From Jannaschia helgolandensis (GTDB taxonomy: Bacteria > Pseudomonadota > Alphaproteobacteria > Rhodobacterales > Rhodobacteraceae), in NCBI RefSeq assembly GCF_900109285.1, contig NZ_FNZQ01000001.1:146001-210000 (forward strand): a stretch of 64,000 nucleotides of DNA. Reading direction: 5' to 3'. Below, one piece after another: positions 8,001 through 16,968 of this stretch; the stretch's first letter is position 1; each line of letters opens with the position of its first letter. Made by a program: the position numbers and the translations under genes. The notes under the pieces were generated by a model that was not told where the DNA came from, ran no database searches, and worked only from the letters and a program-made list of their open reading frames with translations.

Positions 8001-9119
8001 TCACTCCTCCGCCCGCCACAGACGCCCCCCGCCCACGACATACTTGATCACGTCCGAAAATCCCGCTGCAGCGGTCTCGGTCATCGCCTGATAGACCCGT
8101 TCCGGCAGGATGGCGGCGCGTTCGGTGTGCGTCGCACCTGCTTCGGGGCCTTCCAGACCCGGCAGATCCCAGACCTGTTTGTCGACGGTGGAGAACCAAC
8201 CAGCCTTTTCCTTTTCGACGCGCTTGGACTTCAGCGTCTCCAGCGTCCAGGCCAGCGCCCAATCCTCGCCCGCAGGTGCGCGCGCCGCCTCAAGCACCGC
8301 GCCCAACCCTTCGGTCTGAAGCGTGAAGGCCGACGAATACATCGGGCCGACCGTCAGTCGCAGCAACCGCTTGGGATGCAGGCCTTCGAAATCGTCATCA
8401 AAGCCCTTGGCGACCGTTACCAGTTTCAGATCGGGAAGTGCCTGCGCCATCAGATGGCCCTGCACTCTTGCCAGCCGCGCGAAATCCTGCGGCAAGGGTC
8501 GACGACCGTTATCCTCGATCTGCATCAGCCAGATCACCGGCAGGTTGCGCTGGCCATCCCACGCCGACCAATGCAGGAGATAACGCGCGTCTTCCGTCGC
8601 CAGCGTTTCGATCTGAACGTCGTTGCGCGGCCAGAACAGATCGCCATTCCGCAACTCGTCCAGATAAAGCCGCTGCGACATCGCATATTGCAGATCGGTC
8701 GGGATGCGGCGCTCGCCGACGATGGTGGCGATCATCGCTTCCTTCAGGTCGTCGGCCGCGGGCAACCGGGTCAGCGCATCCGCCGCCTGCGCCGCATCCG
8801 ATGCCATGGACAGCAATTCCCGCAACACAGGAAAGCCGGATGCGTGTCGATCCACCGTCAGCGAGCCCAGAAACACGCCGGTGTCGCGCCCGGTCATCAG
8901 ATACTTGTGGCTGAGTGCGCGGAAGGTGCGGTTCAGGGCGGTCAGATGGGTTGAGACAGCGGCCAACTCGACGCGGTCCAGCTTTCCCCGCGCCTCCATC
9001 TCACCTGCGATGCGGGGCAGATTGTCCAGGATGCGCTCGAACTTGGCGAAGTACCGGCGGGCCTGGCGATTTTCCTGCAGGCCGACATGATCGCGGACAA
9101 GGTCTTCCTTGAGGGTCAT
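8001..9119 (-). CDS. Conserved-looking 372-aa protein of unknown function
   Basis: This is a soluble protein without signal peptide or membrane helices. The N-terminal about 150 residues are helical and charged; the C-terminal half is more globular (for example RNLPVIWLMQIEDNG near residue 195). No catalytic motif or named family is recognised. Its ATG overlaps the stop of the upstream coiled-coil gene (9116-9119), and the AAA+ ATPase gene follows. The coupling suggests that it acts with both, possibly as an adaptor; this is inference from context only. Confidence 0.65.
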   Translation of the reverse strand: MTLKEDLVRDHVGLQENRQARRYFAKFERILDNLPRIAGEMEARGKLDRVELAAVSTHLTALNRTFRALSHKYLMTGRDTGVFLGSLTVDRHASGFPVLRELLSMASDAAQAADALTRLPAADDLKEAMIATIVGERRIPTDLQYAMSQRLYLDELRNGDLFWPRNDVQIETLATEDARYLLHWSAWDGQRNLPVIWLMQIEDNGRRPLPQDFARLARVQGHLMAQALPDLKLVTVAKGFDDDFEGLHPKRLLRLTVGPMYSSAFTLQTEGLGAVLEAARAPAGEDWALAWTLETLKSKRVEKEKAGWFSTVDKQVWDLPGLEGPEAGATHTERAAILPERVYQAMTETAAAGFSDVIKYVVGGGRLWRAEE

Positions 9120-10186
9120 CCGCCGTAGAGATTCTTGTCGTGCTTTTCGACGATGGCGCTGAACCGTCGGGCGAACCGCTCATCCGCCTTGGCCTTGGCC
9201 TCCAGTACGTCACGGGCGAAAACCATATGATCTTCATGCGCCTCCAGCATTTCCGCCATGCGGGTATTGGTGGCCGCGCCGATAGCGGCCATTGCTTGTT
9301 GCGCTTCCTGATCGGTCTTCACGCCGATCTCGTTGATGCGGTGGGCCACGTCCTGCTGCTGCGCCGTTTTCAGCGACTTGGATAGCGCGTCATACAAAAC
9401 AACTCGCTGCCTGGTGTCCGTCTCCAGCTTGTTGATCAGAACCATCTGTGTAGCCGCCTGGTTCTGCAAACTGTCGACCCATGTCTTGCCCTTCTCGATA
9501 TACCGCTCCAGCGTCTGCGAACGAGCCAGAGCAACCTGCTCTTGCTGAACCAGATCGTTATGGCGCGTGTTTGCCTCTGCCAATTCGGTCTCCAGCTGGG
9601 TGCGAACCGAGGCATCCTGTTCGACGCTGATCTTGTTCTCCAGCTCGATCAAACGAGGATCCATGGAAACGATCTCGGCGCGGATGCCTTCCAGTTCCGA
9701 AACGGCGGCTTCCCGATCAACCAGCGTCGTCGACAGGTTCGTCTCGACCTTCGATTTCTGCTCGTTCAGCATCGCAAGTTGCCCTTCCAAAAGGCGCGTG
9801 ATCGTGTCGGATTTGGAAATCAGATCCTGTAGCTTGTCGTCGATACTGGCGGAGCGAAGCCGCTCCTGCCGCATCGCCTCCGACTTGCCGCGCGCGAAAA
9901 TGCCGATGAAGCTTTCCATGCCGGTCTTGGTCCGCATCTCATCGAAGTCCTTGGAGAACCCCGCCGTCACGTCGTCCAGCCCCATGATCAGCTCGGCAAT
10001 GTTCGCGTTCATAGTGTCAGTATGGGCGCGCACATCTTCAAGCGTCGCGTTTTCCACGTCGATGGTGATGCCCTGATCCAGCTTCTGGCGTGCGGTTTCT
10101 ATCCGGCTGGTAATGTCGGAAATCTTGGATTGCGCCGCCGCAACCTGAGCTTGGCTTTCCCGTACTTGAGCTTCAAAATCGGCCAT
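9116..10186 (-). CDS. Long coiled-coil protein, first gene of the AAA+ operon
   Basis: I chose ATG 10186 because GGGAGAG lies eight bases before it; an in-frame start seven codons upstream lacks this. The product is 356 residues, almost wholly charged helix with heptad-like patterning (residues about 1-60 and 110-300) and no membrane segment. The segment DEMRTKTGMESFIGIFARG and the general build recall TelA-type (toxic anion resistance) proteins, which often accompany AAA+ or VWA modules, but I am not confident of the family. It opens the leftward operon and is divergent from the M20 peptidase gene, so the operon promoter should lie in 10187-10314. Confidence 0.65.
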   Translation of the reverse strand: MADFEAQVRESQAQVAAAQSKISDITSRIETARQKLDQGITIDVENATLEDVRAHTDTMNANIAELIMGLDDVTAGFSKDFDEMRTKTGMESFIGIFARGKSEAMRQERLRSASIDDKLQDLISKSDTITRLLEGQLAMLNEQKSKVETNLSTTLVDREAAVSELEGIRAEIVSMDPRLIELENKISVEQDASVRTQLETELAEANTRHNDLVQQEQVALARSQTLERYIEKGKTWVDSLQNQAATQMVLINKLETDTRQRVVLYDALSKSLKTAQQQDVAHRINEIGVKTDQEAQQAMAAIGAATNTRMAEMLEAHEDHMVFARDVLEAKAKADERFARRFSAIVEKHDKNLYGG

Positions 10187-10314
10187 TGGTAACGCTCTCC
10201 CGTTCAAAACTTATTCTTATTATGTCATTCTTACATGGATACGATTTTCGCGGTTTGCAGTGACATCGCAAGCGGTTTCGACACAGTGTGACCCCCGCAC
10301 CACGAGGAGATTTC

Positions 10315-11583
10315 ATGAACGCGCTGATGCAGCGGATCGAAAATCGACGCGATGACCTCATCACGCTGACACAGGATCTGATCCGTATTCCAACCTTGAA
10401 CCCGCCCGGTCGACACTACCACGACGTTTGCTCTCTCGTCGGAGAGCGCATGAGCAAACAGGGGTGGAAGGTCGAAATGGTGCGCGCCGAAGGGGCGTTG
10501 GGCGACAGCGACAGATACCCGCGCTGGAATGTCGTCTGCCGTCTGGAGGGGCGCGCTGCGGGCGACTGCGTTCACTTCAACAGCCACCATGACGTCGTGG
10601 CCGTGGGCGAAGGCTGGACCCGCGACCCGTTCGGCGCGGAGCTGGACGGCGGCAAGATTTATGGCCGGGGGGCCTGCGACATGAAAGGCGGCATGGCGAC
10701 GTCGATCATCGCCGCCGAAGCCTTTGTTGCCCATCATCCAGAGTTCAGTGGAGCGATCGAAATTTCGGCCACTGCGGACGAGGAATCCGGTGGCTATGGC
10801 GGCGTGGCGTATCTGGCGGAGCGGGGTTTTTTCGATCCCGCCCGAGTGCAGCATGTCATTATCCCCGAGCCGTTGAACAAGGACCGCATCTGTCTGGGTC
10901 ATCGCGGCGTCTGGTGGGCCGAGATTGAGACCAAGGGACATATCGCCCATGGCTCGATGCCATTTCTCGGCGACTGTGCCGTGCGTCATATGGGGGCGGT
11001 TCTGGATGAAATGGAGGCGACGCTGTTCCCACTGCTTGCTGGAAAGCGAACCGATATGCCTGTGGTGCCCGACGGTGCGAAATCCTCGACCCTAAACATC
11101 AATTCGATACACGGGGGGGAGCCGGTGCAGGACGCCGATTACACGGGCCTGCCCTCGGCCTGTGTGCCCGACCGATGCATCCTGACCATCGACCGCCGTT
11201 TCCTGATCGAAGAGGACATCGCCGAGGTGAAAGCCGAAGTCGCCCGTATGATGGATAAGATCCGTACCACCCGCCCCGACTTTCGCTACGAGATCCGCGA
11301 CCTGTTCGAGGTCATGCCCACCATGACCCCGGAAGATGCCCCTATCGTGCGGACCGTGCAGGATGCGGTTCAACTGGTGATGGGCAAACCCGCTGAATTC
11401 GTCGTCAGCCCCGGAACCTATGACCAGAAACATATCGACCGGATCGGACGATTGAAGAATTGCATCGCCTACGGTCCCGGCGTTCTGGACCTGGCGCATC
11501 AGCCGGATGAATGGATCGGAGTCGATGACATGGTGGACAGCGGCAAGGTAATGGCGCTGACCCTGACGAAGCTGCTGACGTGA
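10315..11583 (+). CDS. M20-family metallopeptidase (ArgE/DapE-type deacylase)
   Basis: The product is 422 residues starting at ATG 10315, after GAGGAG; an in-frame start at 10288 lacks a ribosome-binding site. Zinc-site motifs are in order: NSHHDVVAVG (about residue 90), GRGACDMKGG (bridging Asp), ATADEESGG (general-base Glu and metal Glu), PEPLNK and a late TYDQKH (metal His). Family members hydrolyse N-acyl amino acids or peptides, such as acetylornithine or succinyl-diaminopimelate; the substrate here cannot be told. The next gene starts within its stop codon. Confidence 0.88.
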   Translation: MNALMQRIENRRDDLITLTQDLIRIPTLNPPGRHYHDVCSLVGERMSKQGWKVEMVRAEGALGDSDRYPRWNVVCRLEGRAAGDCVHFNSHHDVVAVGEGWTRDPFGAELDGGKIYGRGACDMKGGMATSIIAAEAFVAHHPEFSGAIEISATADEESGGYGGVAYLAERGFFDPARVQHVIIPEPLNKDRICLGHRGVWWAEIETKGHIAHGSMPFLGDCAVRHMGAVLDEMEATLFPLLAGKRTDMPVVPDGAKSSTLNINSIHGGEPVQDADYTGLPSACVPDRCILTIDRRFLIEEDIAEVKAEVARMMDKIRTTRPDFRYEIRDLFEVMPTMTPEDAPIVRTVQDAVQLVMGKPAEFVVSPGTYDQKHIDRIGRLKNCIAYGPGVLDLAHQPDEWIGVDDMVDSGKVMALTLTKLLT

Positions 11584-11927
11584 ATACCATCCATCTCGAC
11601 ATAAACGACAAAGGCAGTAAATACGCGGTCACCGGAGCGCCCGCAGCGACTGCAGACGACGCGAAAGATGTCGTGAAGGAACTTTGTCGTAACAAGAAAT
11701 TCGCCAAGGCCACGCATAACACATGGGCGATGATCGGTGCAGATGGGCCGATCAAGACCGACGATGGCGAAGCCGGTGCGGGTCTTGTGATCCTTCGCAT
11801 GCTGGAACGGGATGCGATCCGGAACCATGTGGTGATCGTTACCCGCTGGTATGGTGGCAAGCATCTGGGCGGCGACCGTTTCCGGCATGTGCAGACGGCG
11901 GTCAGGACATATCTCGACGCATTGTAA
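11580..11927 (+). CDS. UPF0029/IMPACT N-terminal-type protein (YigZ-like)
   Basis: The product is 115 residues. The signature TRWYGGKHLGGDRF at about residues 86-99 is the hallmark of the IMPACT/YigZ N-terminal domain; GDGE-like TDDGEAGAG lies before it. YigZ proteins normally have a second C-terminal domain and about 200 residues, so this is a single-domain version. The GTG start at 11580 overlaps the M20 peptidase stop, indicating co-translation. The biochemical role of the family is unsettled. Confidence 0.82.
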   Translation: MNTIHLDINDKGSKYAVTGAPAATADDAKDVVKELCRNKKFAKATHNTWAMIGADGPIKTDDGEAGAGLVILRMLERDAIRNHVVIVTRWYGGKHLGGDRFRHVQTAVRTYLDAL

Positions 11928-12120
11928 CGGCGCTGCCTTCAAAGATGCGCCGCGCACGGCTGGATGGTCTGATGGGTTTGTTCATGACCCGCACAGGTCT
12001 GGATGTCGCGGCAAGGCTGCGATGCCTGCCTTTCTGACCGACCTGTGGGACCCATCCACAGATCGTGATTTGCCAGTGAGGGGTTCCTTAAGGTCAATTG
12101 GAGCAGATCAGGAGGAAATC

Positions 12121-12576
12121 ATGCATCGTCTCATTCCGTTCGCCCTTGCCGTAATCGCAAGTCCTGCCGCAGCCGCCATAGAAGGCGAACGGGTGCAGAT
12201 TACCGGCGAAGTCATCGACACCTGGTGCTATTTTTCGGGCGTAATGGGCGGGCCGGATGCAGTCGTGGGATCGGCGCACCGGACCTGCGCGCTCTGGTGC
12301 AGCGCGGGTGGCATTCCGGTTGGCCTGCTGGCTCCGGACGGACAGGTGTACATGGTGTTGAAGATGGCCGGCGACGATAGGACAGCGGGCGGCGACACCA
12401 GCCTGAACATCGCGGCCCATACCATCGAAGCGGACGGAATGCTGTATCGGCGCGACGGAATGAATTACCTCGTGGTCGAAAAAATCACCGCTGATCAGGA
12501 TATCATCAATGCCACGCATGAGGACTTCGGGGTGATTCCCGGCTTCGCCATCCCGGATTCGGAGGCACTGAAATGA
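12121..12576 (+). CDS. Secreted Cys-rich protein of a SCO1 cassette
   Basis: ATG 12121 follows a strong AGGAGG. The 151-residue product has a signal peptide (about residues 1-19, ending ASPAAAA). The mature part carries DTWCYFSG and, 20 residues later, HRTCALWCSAGGIPVGLL. This clusters His and three Cys in a way that could bind a metal or a disulfide partner. I do not know a family name. Its stop overlaps the start of the next Cys-containing secreted protein, which overlaps the SCO1 gene, so the three probably work together in the periplasm, perhaps in copper delivery. Confidence 0.65.
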   Translation: MHRLIPFALAVIASPAAAAIEGERVQITGEVIDTWCYFSGVMGGPDAVVGSAHRTCALWCSAGGIPVGLLAPDGQVYMVLKMAGDDRTAGGDTSLNIAAHTIEADGMLYRRDGMNYLVVEKITADQDIINATHEDFGVIPGFAIPDSEALK

Positions 12577-13148
12577 TCCGCCCGACTCTCAAGCGTTCCA
12601 TCATCTGCTTTGCTGCTCTGGCTATACCAGCCACTGCACAGGATTTTTCCGAAGGCTCTGAAGCCCGCGAATGGGGTCTTTACGCAGAACAGAAGGCGCT
12701 GTTCACCGCGACCGTAACCGACCCGCTGTGCGTACTGGCCGGCGATTGCGCGGATAATTGCGGTGCGGGCAATCGACAGGTCGTCCTGGTCCGAGAAGCC
12801 GATGACGTCATGATCTTCCCCCTCAAGAACGCGCAATCGGCTTTTAACGGAGCGGTCGCAGATCTGGCACCGTTCTGCGGCCAGACCGTCGATGTGGACG
12901 GATTGCTGATCGAAGATCCGGAAATCGGTGCGATGAGCGTCTATATGGTCCAACGCATCCGTCCAGAAGGCGGCGACTGGCAGCGCGCCAATACCTGGAC
13001 CGACGACTGGGCCGCGAAGAACCCGGACGCCAGCGGCGATGGCCCATGGTTCCGCCGCGATCCCCGCGTCCGGCAACAGATCGAGGAAGAGGGCTATCTG
13101 GGTTTGGGCAAGGAGGTCGACAAAGCCTTCATCGCGGATTGGTTCTGA
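12573..13148 (+). CDS. Secreted protein of unknown function, SCO1 cassette
   Basis: The 191-residue product has an N-terminal signal peptide (hydrophobic residues about 9-21, cleavage near ATAQ). Its mature part contains CVLAGDCADNCGAGNRQ (about residues 50-66) and a later lone Cys in APFCGQTVDVDGLL. The C-terminus is rich in Trp and charged residues. No family is recognised. It starts in the stop codon of the preceding gene (ATGA) and its TGA overlaps the ATG of the SCO1 gene. The shared Cys pattern and coupling suggest a periplasmic metal or redox role. Confidence 0.65.
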   Translation: MIRPTLKRSIICFAALAIPATAQDFSEGSEAREWGLYAEQKALFTATVTDPLCVLAGDCADNCGAGNRQVVLVREADDVMIFPLKNAQSAFNGAVADLAPFCGQTVDVDGLLIEDPEIGAMSVYMVQRIRPEGGDWQRANTWTDDWAAKNPDASGDGPWFRRDPRVRQQIEEEGYLGLGKEVDKAFIADWF

Positions 13149-13738
13149 TGCGCGCGATTCTGCTGGCGATTGTCATGGCTGCCCCCGCAGGAGCGCAAGA
13201 GAAGATGCCGACTGCGCCCTTGCCTGACACGCTGTTTCCCTCGAATTTCGGCGGCGATTACGCCTTGATCGATCACCGCGGCAATACGCGTACTCAGACC
13301 GACCCGGATGGCAATATTCAACTGGTGTTTTTCGGCTATGCATCCTGCAGGGCGATCTGCACTGTCGCCTTGCCGATCATGTCGAACGTGACCGCAGAAC
13401 TGGCCGCCAGCGATATCTACGTCACGCCGTTGCTCATCACTGTCGATCCGGCGACCGACACGGTCGAAGCGATGGGTCCGGCGCTGGACAGATTCGCCCC
13501 CGGCCTGACGGGGCTGACCGGGTCGGAAGCTGATTTGGCAGCCGTCCGCGACATGTTTCACGTCGAAAGCGCATATCTGTTCACCGACCCGAGCGGCGTC
13601 GACGTCTATTCCCACGGATCGCATATCTTCGTCATGGATGGAAATGGCGGTTTCCTGACCTTGCTGCCCCCGATCCTGTCAGCCGAACGTATGGTCGAAA
13701 TCGTCAAGGGCTATGCCCGTAACGTCTCGGGCGGCTGA
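13148..13738 (+). CDS. SCO1/SenC-family copper chaperone-like protein
   Basis: The 196-residue product has a signal peptide (about residues 1-16) and a thioredoxin-like fold. Copper ligands of the family are present: CRAIC (CxxxC) near residue 65 and a late His in HGSHIFV. SCO proteins deliver copper to, or reduce thiols of, cytochrome oxidase CuA sites and related periplasmic cuproenzymes. The gene overlaps the preceding secreted-protein gene (TGATG at 13146-13150). The two partner genes differ from classical cox operons, so the client protein is unknown. Confidence 0.85.
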   Translation: MRAILLAIVMAAPAGAQEKMPTAPLPDTLFPSNFGGDYALIDHRGNTRTQTDPDGNIQLVFFGYASCRAICTVALPIMSNVTAELAASDIYVTPLLITVDPATDTVEAMGPALDRFAPGLTGLTGSEADLAAVRDMFHVESAYLFTDPSGVDVYSHGSHIFVMDGNGGFLTLLPPILSAERMVEIVKGYARNVSGG

Positions 13739-13798
13739 CACTTGCCCCCTGCCCCCCGCGGAGCCTAATCTGCGCGCGACATACGGGAGGGAGACCCC

Positions 13799-15256
13799 AT
13801 GCTCATCAAAACCACCGCCGCACTTTGCCTGCTGGCGACCGCCGCATTGGCCCAGCAGACCGACATTACCATCGGCATGCAGCTGGAGCCGCCCAATCTG
13901 GACCCGACCGGCGGGGCCGCCGCCGCCATCGACGAAGTCGTCTATGCCAATGTGTTCGAAGGCCTGACACGCTTCGGACCCGACGGATCGGTGCAGCCGG
14001 CCCTTGCGGAAAGCTGGGACGTGTCCGAAGACGGCACCGTATGGACCTTCAAACTACGCGAAGGCGTGGAATTTCATGACGGCAGCACAATGGATGCCGA
14101 GGACGTGGTGTTCAGCCTTGACCGTGCCCGCGCCGAAGACAGCACAAATGCCCAAAAGGCGCTGTTCGAAGCTATCGAGAGCGTTGAGGCCCTCGATCCG
14201 TCCACCGTCAAGATCACGCTGAGTGCGCCGAACGGAAACCTCGGCTTCAACCTGGCCTGGGGCGACGCGGTGATCGTCGCGCCCGAAACTGCGGATACGA
14301 ATGCCAGCAACCCCGTCGGCACAGGCCCCTTCGTCTTTACCGATTGGGTGCAGGGCGACAGGGTCGATCTGACGCGAAACCCCGATTATTGGGGCGAGGC
14401 ACCGGCGTTGGAAAAGGCGACATTCAAATTCATCTCGGATCCGAATGCAGCATTCTCGGCGTTGATGGCAGGCGATCTGGATGCCTTTCCGAACTTCCCT
14501 GCACCCGAGACCCTGTCAAGTTTCGAGGCCGATCCCCGCTTCAATGTCATCATCGGCTCGACCGAGGGCGAAACGATCCTGGGCATCAACAACGCCAACA
14601 TCACAGACGTCAAAGTGCGGCAGGCCATTGCCCACGCCATCGACCGTCAGGCAATCATCGATGGCGCGATGTTCGGATACGGCACGCCCATCGGCACCCA
14701 CTTCGCGCCGCATAATCCCGATTACGTCGATCTGACTGCGCAGTCTGCCTATGACCCCGAGAAAGCCAGGGCCCTGCTGGCCGAGGCGGGTGCGACTGAC
14801 CTCAAACTGCGCCTGATGCTGCCGCCCCCGGTCTATGCCCGGCGGGGCGGCGAGATCATCGCCAGTCAGTTGCGCGAAGTCGGGATCGAGACCGAAATCA
14901 GCAATCTGGAATGGGCACAGTGGCTGGAGCAGGTCTTCAAGGGCAAGGACTTCGACCTGACCATCGTCAGTCATACCGAACCTGCGGACATCAATATCTA
15001 TGCGCGCCCGGATTACTACTTTCAGTACGATAATCCAGCATTCCAGACCCTGATCGAGAACATCGGCATCACGACCGACGACGCGGAGCGGAGCGCGATG
15101 CTCAGGCAGGCGCAGCAGATAATCGCCGACGATTACGTCAATGCCTATCTGTTCCAACTGGCCAAGACCGGCGTGGCGGATGCCCGCATTCAGGGTCTGT
15201 GGGAAAATGCGCCGACGCAGGCGAACGACCTGACCGGGGTCAGTTGGTCGGAGTGA
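13799..15256 (+). CDS. ABC transporter solute-binding protein, family 5 (peptide/nickel type)
   Basis: The 485-residue product has a signal peptide (about residues 1-19) and the layout of SBP family 5: EPPNLDPTGG near the mature N-terminus, LAESWDVSEDGTVWTFKLRE at about residues 68-87, and VRQAIAHAIDRQAI at about residues 273-286. It captures an oligopeptide or similar solute in the periplasm. No permease or ATPase gene lies beside it, so it is an orphan that must use a transporter encoded elsewhere. The ribosome-binding site is GGGAGGGAG. A strong terminator follows the gene. Confidence 0.9.
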   Translation: MLIKTTAALCLLATAALAQQTDITIGMQLEPPNLDPTGGAAAAIDEVVYANVFEGLTRFGPDGSVQPALAESWDVSEDGTVWTFKLREGVEFHDGSTMDAEDVVFSLDRARAEDSTNAQKALFEAIESVEALDPSTVKITLSAPNGNLGFNLAWGDAVIVAPETADTNASNPVGTGPFVFTDWVQGDRVDLTRNPDYWGEAPALEKATFKFISDPNAAFSALMAGDLDAFPNFPAPETLSSFEADPRFNVIIGSTEGETILGINNANITDVKVRQAIAHAIDRQAIIDGAMFGYGTPIGTHFAPHNPDYVDLTAQSAYDPEKARALLAEAGATDLKLRLMLPPPVYARRGGEIIASQLREVGIETEISNLEWAQWLEQVFKGKDFDLTIVSHTEPADINIYARPDYYFQYDNPAFQTLIENIGITTDDAERSAMLRQAQQIIADDYVNAYLFQLAKTGVADARIQGLWENAPTQANDLTGVSWSE

Positions 15257-15275
15257 ACGGCTGACATGAGCTTCG

Positions 15276-15309
15276 GGCCACCCGCCACATGGGCGCGGGT
15301 GGCCTTTTT
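15276..15309 (+). terminator. Rho-independent terminator after the solute-binding protein gene
   Basis: A perfect 10-bp stem, GGCCACCCGC (15276-15285) with GCGGGTGGCC (15295-15304), has a nine-base loop and is followed by TTTTT. It lies 20 bases after the stop of the solute-binding protein gene. Confidence 0.9.
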
Positions 15310-15333
15310 CATTCCCGGTCCTAGGTTTGACGC

Positions 15334-16038
15334 ATGTTCATACGCTCGATCCTCGTGCTCATTGCGGCGATATTTTTCGCCATCTCCCCCGTCTTCACGC
15401 CGGGGTTTGGCGGATACGATCCGTCGCAATTTCCCGTGGCCATCGAAAACCCTCCGGCTCAACCTGCCGGATACGCATTCTCGATCTGGGGCATCATCTA
15501 TCTCTGGCTGATCGTCATGGCCGGGTTCGGTGCATGGAAGCGGCGCGACGTCGCAGGCTGGGATGCCACGCGTCTGCCATTGCTGGGCAGTCTGGCCATC
15601 GGTGCCTTCTGGCTGGCCGTTGCGTTCGTCTCACCGATCTGGGCGACGGTTCTGATCTGGGCGATGCTGGCCGGTGCGCTTATGGCTCTGTTGCGCACAC
15701 CGGCCGCAGATCTGTGGCTGCTGCGCGCACCGCTAGGCCTTTATGCAGGCTGGCTGACTGCGGCCAGTGCAGTATCGCTTGGCATCTTGTTGCCGGGCTA
15801 TGGCATCGGTCCGTTCGGCCCCGAAGGCTGGGCCATTGTGGCGCTGTCCATTGCGCTTGCCATCACGGTGGCGATGCAACGGGCGCGCCCATCCCAGATG
15901 TACGGGCTTGCGGTGTTCTGGGCACTGGTCGCCATCTACGTTCAGAATGGTGCGACTGTAGTCGGCATCTTCGCCATCGGGGCGGCCATAGTTGTGGCCG
16001 CCCTGACTTTGCTGAGGTTCAAGGCATCGCAGCGCTGA
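15334..16038 (+). CDS. TspO/tryptophan-rich sensory protein-like membrane protein
   Basis: The product is 234 residues with about seven hydrophobic segments. The motif PAGYAFSIWGIIYLWL (about residues 44-59) is typical of the TspO-like tryptophan-rich family, although this protein is longer than classical five-helix TspO (about 160 residues). TspO proteins bind porphyrins or related ligands, but the longer relatives have no firm role. It begins 24 bases past the terminator and is convergent with the SDR gene that follows. Confidence 0.7.
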   Translation: MFIRSILVLIAAIFFAISPVFTPGFGGYDPSQFPVAIENPPAQPAGYAFSIWGIIYLWLIVMAGFGAWKRRDVAGWDATRLPLLGSLAIGAFWLAVAFVSPIWATVLIWAMLAGALMALLRTPAADLWLLRAPLGLYAGWLTAASAVSLGILLPGYGIGPFGPEGWAIVALSIALAITVAMQRARPSQMYGLAVFWALVAIYVQNGATVVGIFAIGAAIVVAALTLLRFKASQR

Positions 16039-16044
16039 ACAATC

Positions 16045-16824
16045 TCAAATCGTCGCGTTCGTCGCGCCTCCATCCAGAAGGACGTTCTGGCCGACCATGA
16101 AACCCGCGTGCTGCGAACAGATGAAGGCACAGGTCGCGCCGAACTCGGCCGCCGTACCATAGCGCCGTGCGGGGATCGAAGCTTCGCGTCGCGACCGCGC
16201 CTCGTCCTGGCTGATGTTCTGGACACGGCTTACGCCTTGATCCAGCGAAGTTGCACGATCCGTGGCGTGGATGCCGGGCAGCAGGTTATTGATCGTGACT
16301 CCGGACGGCGCGACTTGGCGGGCCGTTCCGGCAACATAACCGGTCAGACCCGTACGTGCCGCGTTCGACAGACCCAGGGCGGGGATCGGGGCTTTGACTG
16401 ACTGCGATGTGATGTTCACGACCCGGCCCCAGCCCCGCTCCATCATCGCAGGAAGGCATGCCGTCATTAGTGCGATCGGCGTCAGCATGTTGGCATCAAG
16501 GGCCGCGATAAAATCATCACGATCCCAGTCAGACCAGATACCGGGTGGTGGCCCGCCAGCGTTGGTCACCAGAATATCGGGCGATCCGGCAGCGGCCAAA
16601 ACCTCGGCACGTCCCTCTTCGGTAGTGACATCGGCCGCCACGGTCGTGATCTCAACTCCGAACTGCGCCCTCAGGTCTGCGGCCGCTGCCTCCAGCGCCT
16701 CTGACCCACGGGCATTCATGACCAGATTCACCCCCGCTTCTGCCAGCGCAGTGGCACAGCCGAGCCCCAAGCCTTTTGAAGACGCACAAACAAGCGCGCG
16801 CTTTCCTTTAATTCCCAAGTCCAT
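16045..16824 (-). CDS. SDR-family protein without the catalytic Tyr-Lys pair
   Basis: The 259-residue product has a Rossmann fold with the cofactor motif CASSKGLGLG (about residues 13-22), NAGG and NITSQS. Where the YxxxK active site should be, about 13 residues after the Ser, the sequence is GLSNAARTG, so Tyr and Lys are replaced by Leu and Arg. A known subgroup of FabG-like SDRs has this change. It may bind cofactor without normal dehydrogenase activity, or use other residues. It is a single gene, convergent with the TspO-like gene and divergent from the Hint gene. Confidence 0.82.
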   Translation of the reverse strand: MDLGIKGKRALVCASSKGLGLGCATALAEAGVNLVMNARGSEALEAAAADLRAQFGVEITTVAADVTTEEGRAEVLAAAGSPDILVTNAGGPPPGIWSDWDRDDFIAALDANMLTPIALMTACLPAMMERGWGRVVNITSQSVKAPIPALGLSNAARTGLTGYVAGTARQVAPSGVTINNLLPGIHATDRATSLDQGVSRVQNISQDEARSRREASIPARRYGTAAEFGATCAFICSQHAGFMVGQNVLLDGGATNATI

Positions 16825-16968
16825 CGTGAAACCCTTTCGTTATTCTTGCGTGTGTAACATCGGGAACCAGCCGAAGCATCGGACAATTTCGCACTTTTTT
16901 TGCTTCTGCCGTCCATTTGCCCGGCTGTCGCCCCGTTACGGTCACTGACGATCTGGAATACTGAAAAA

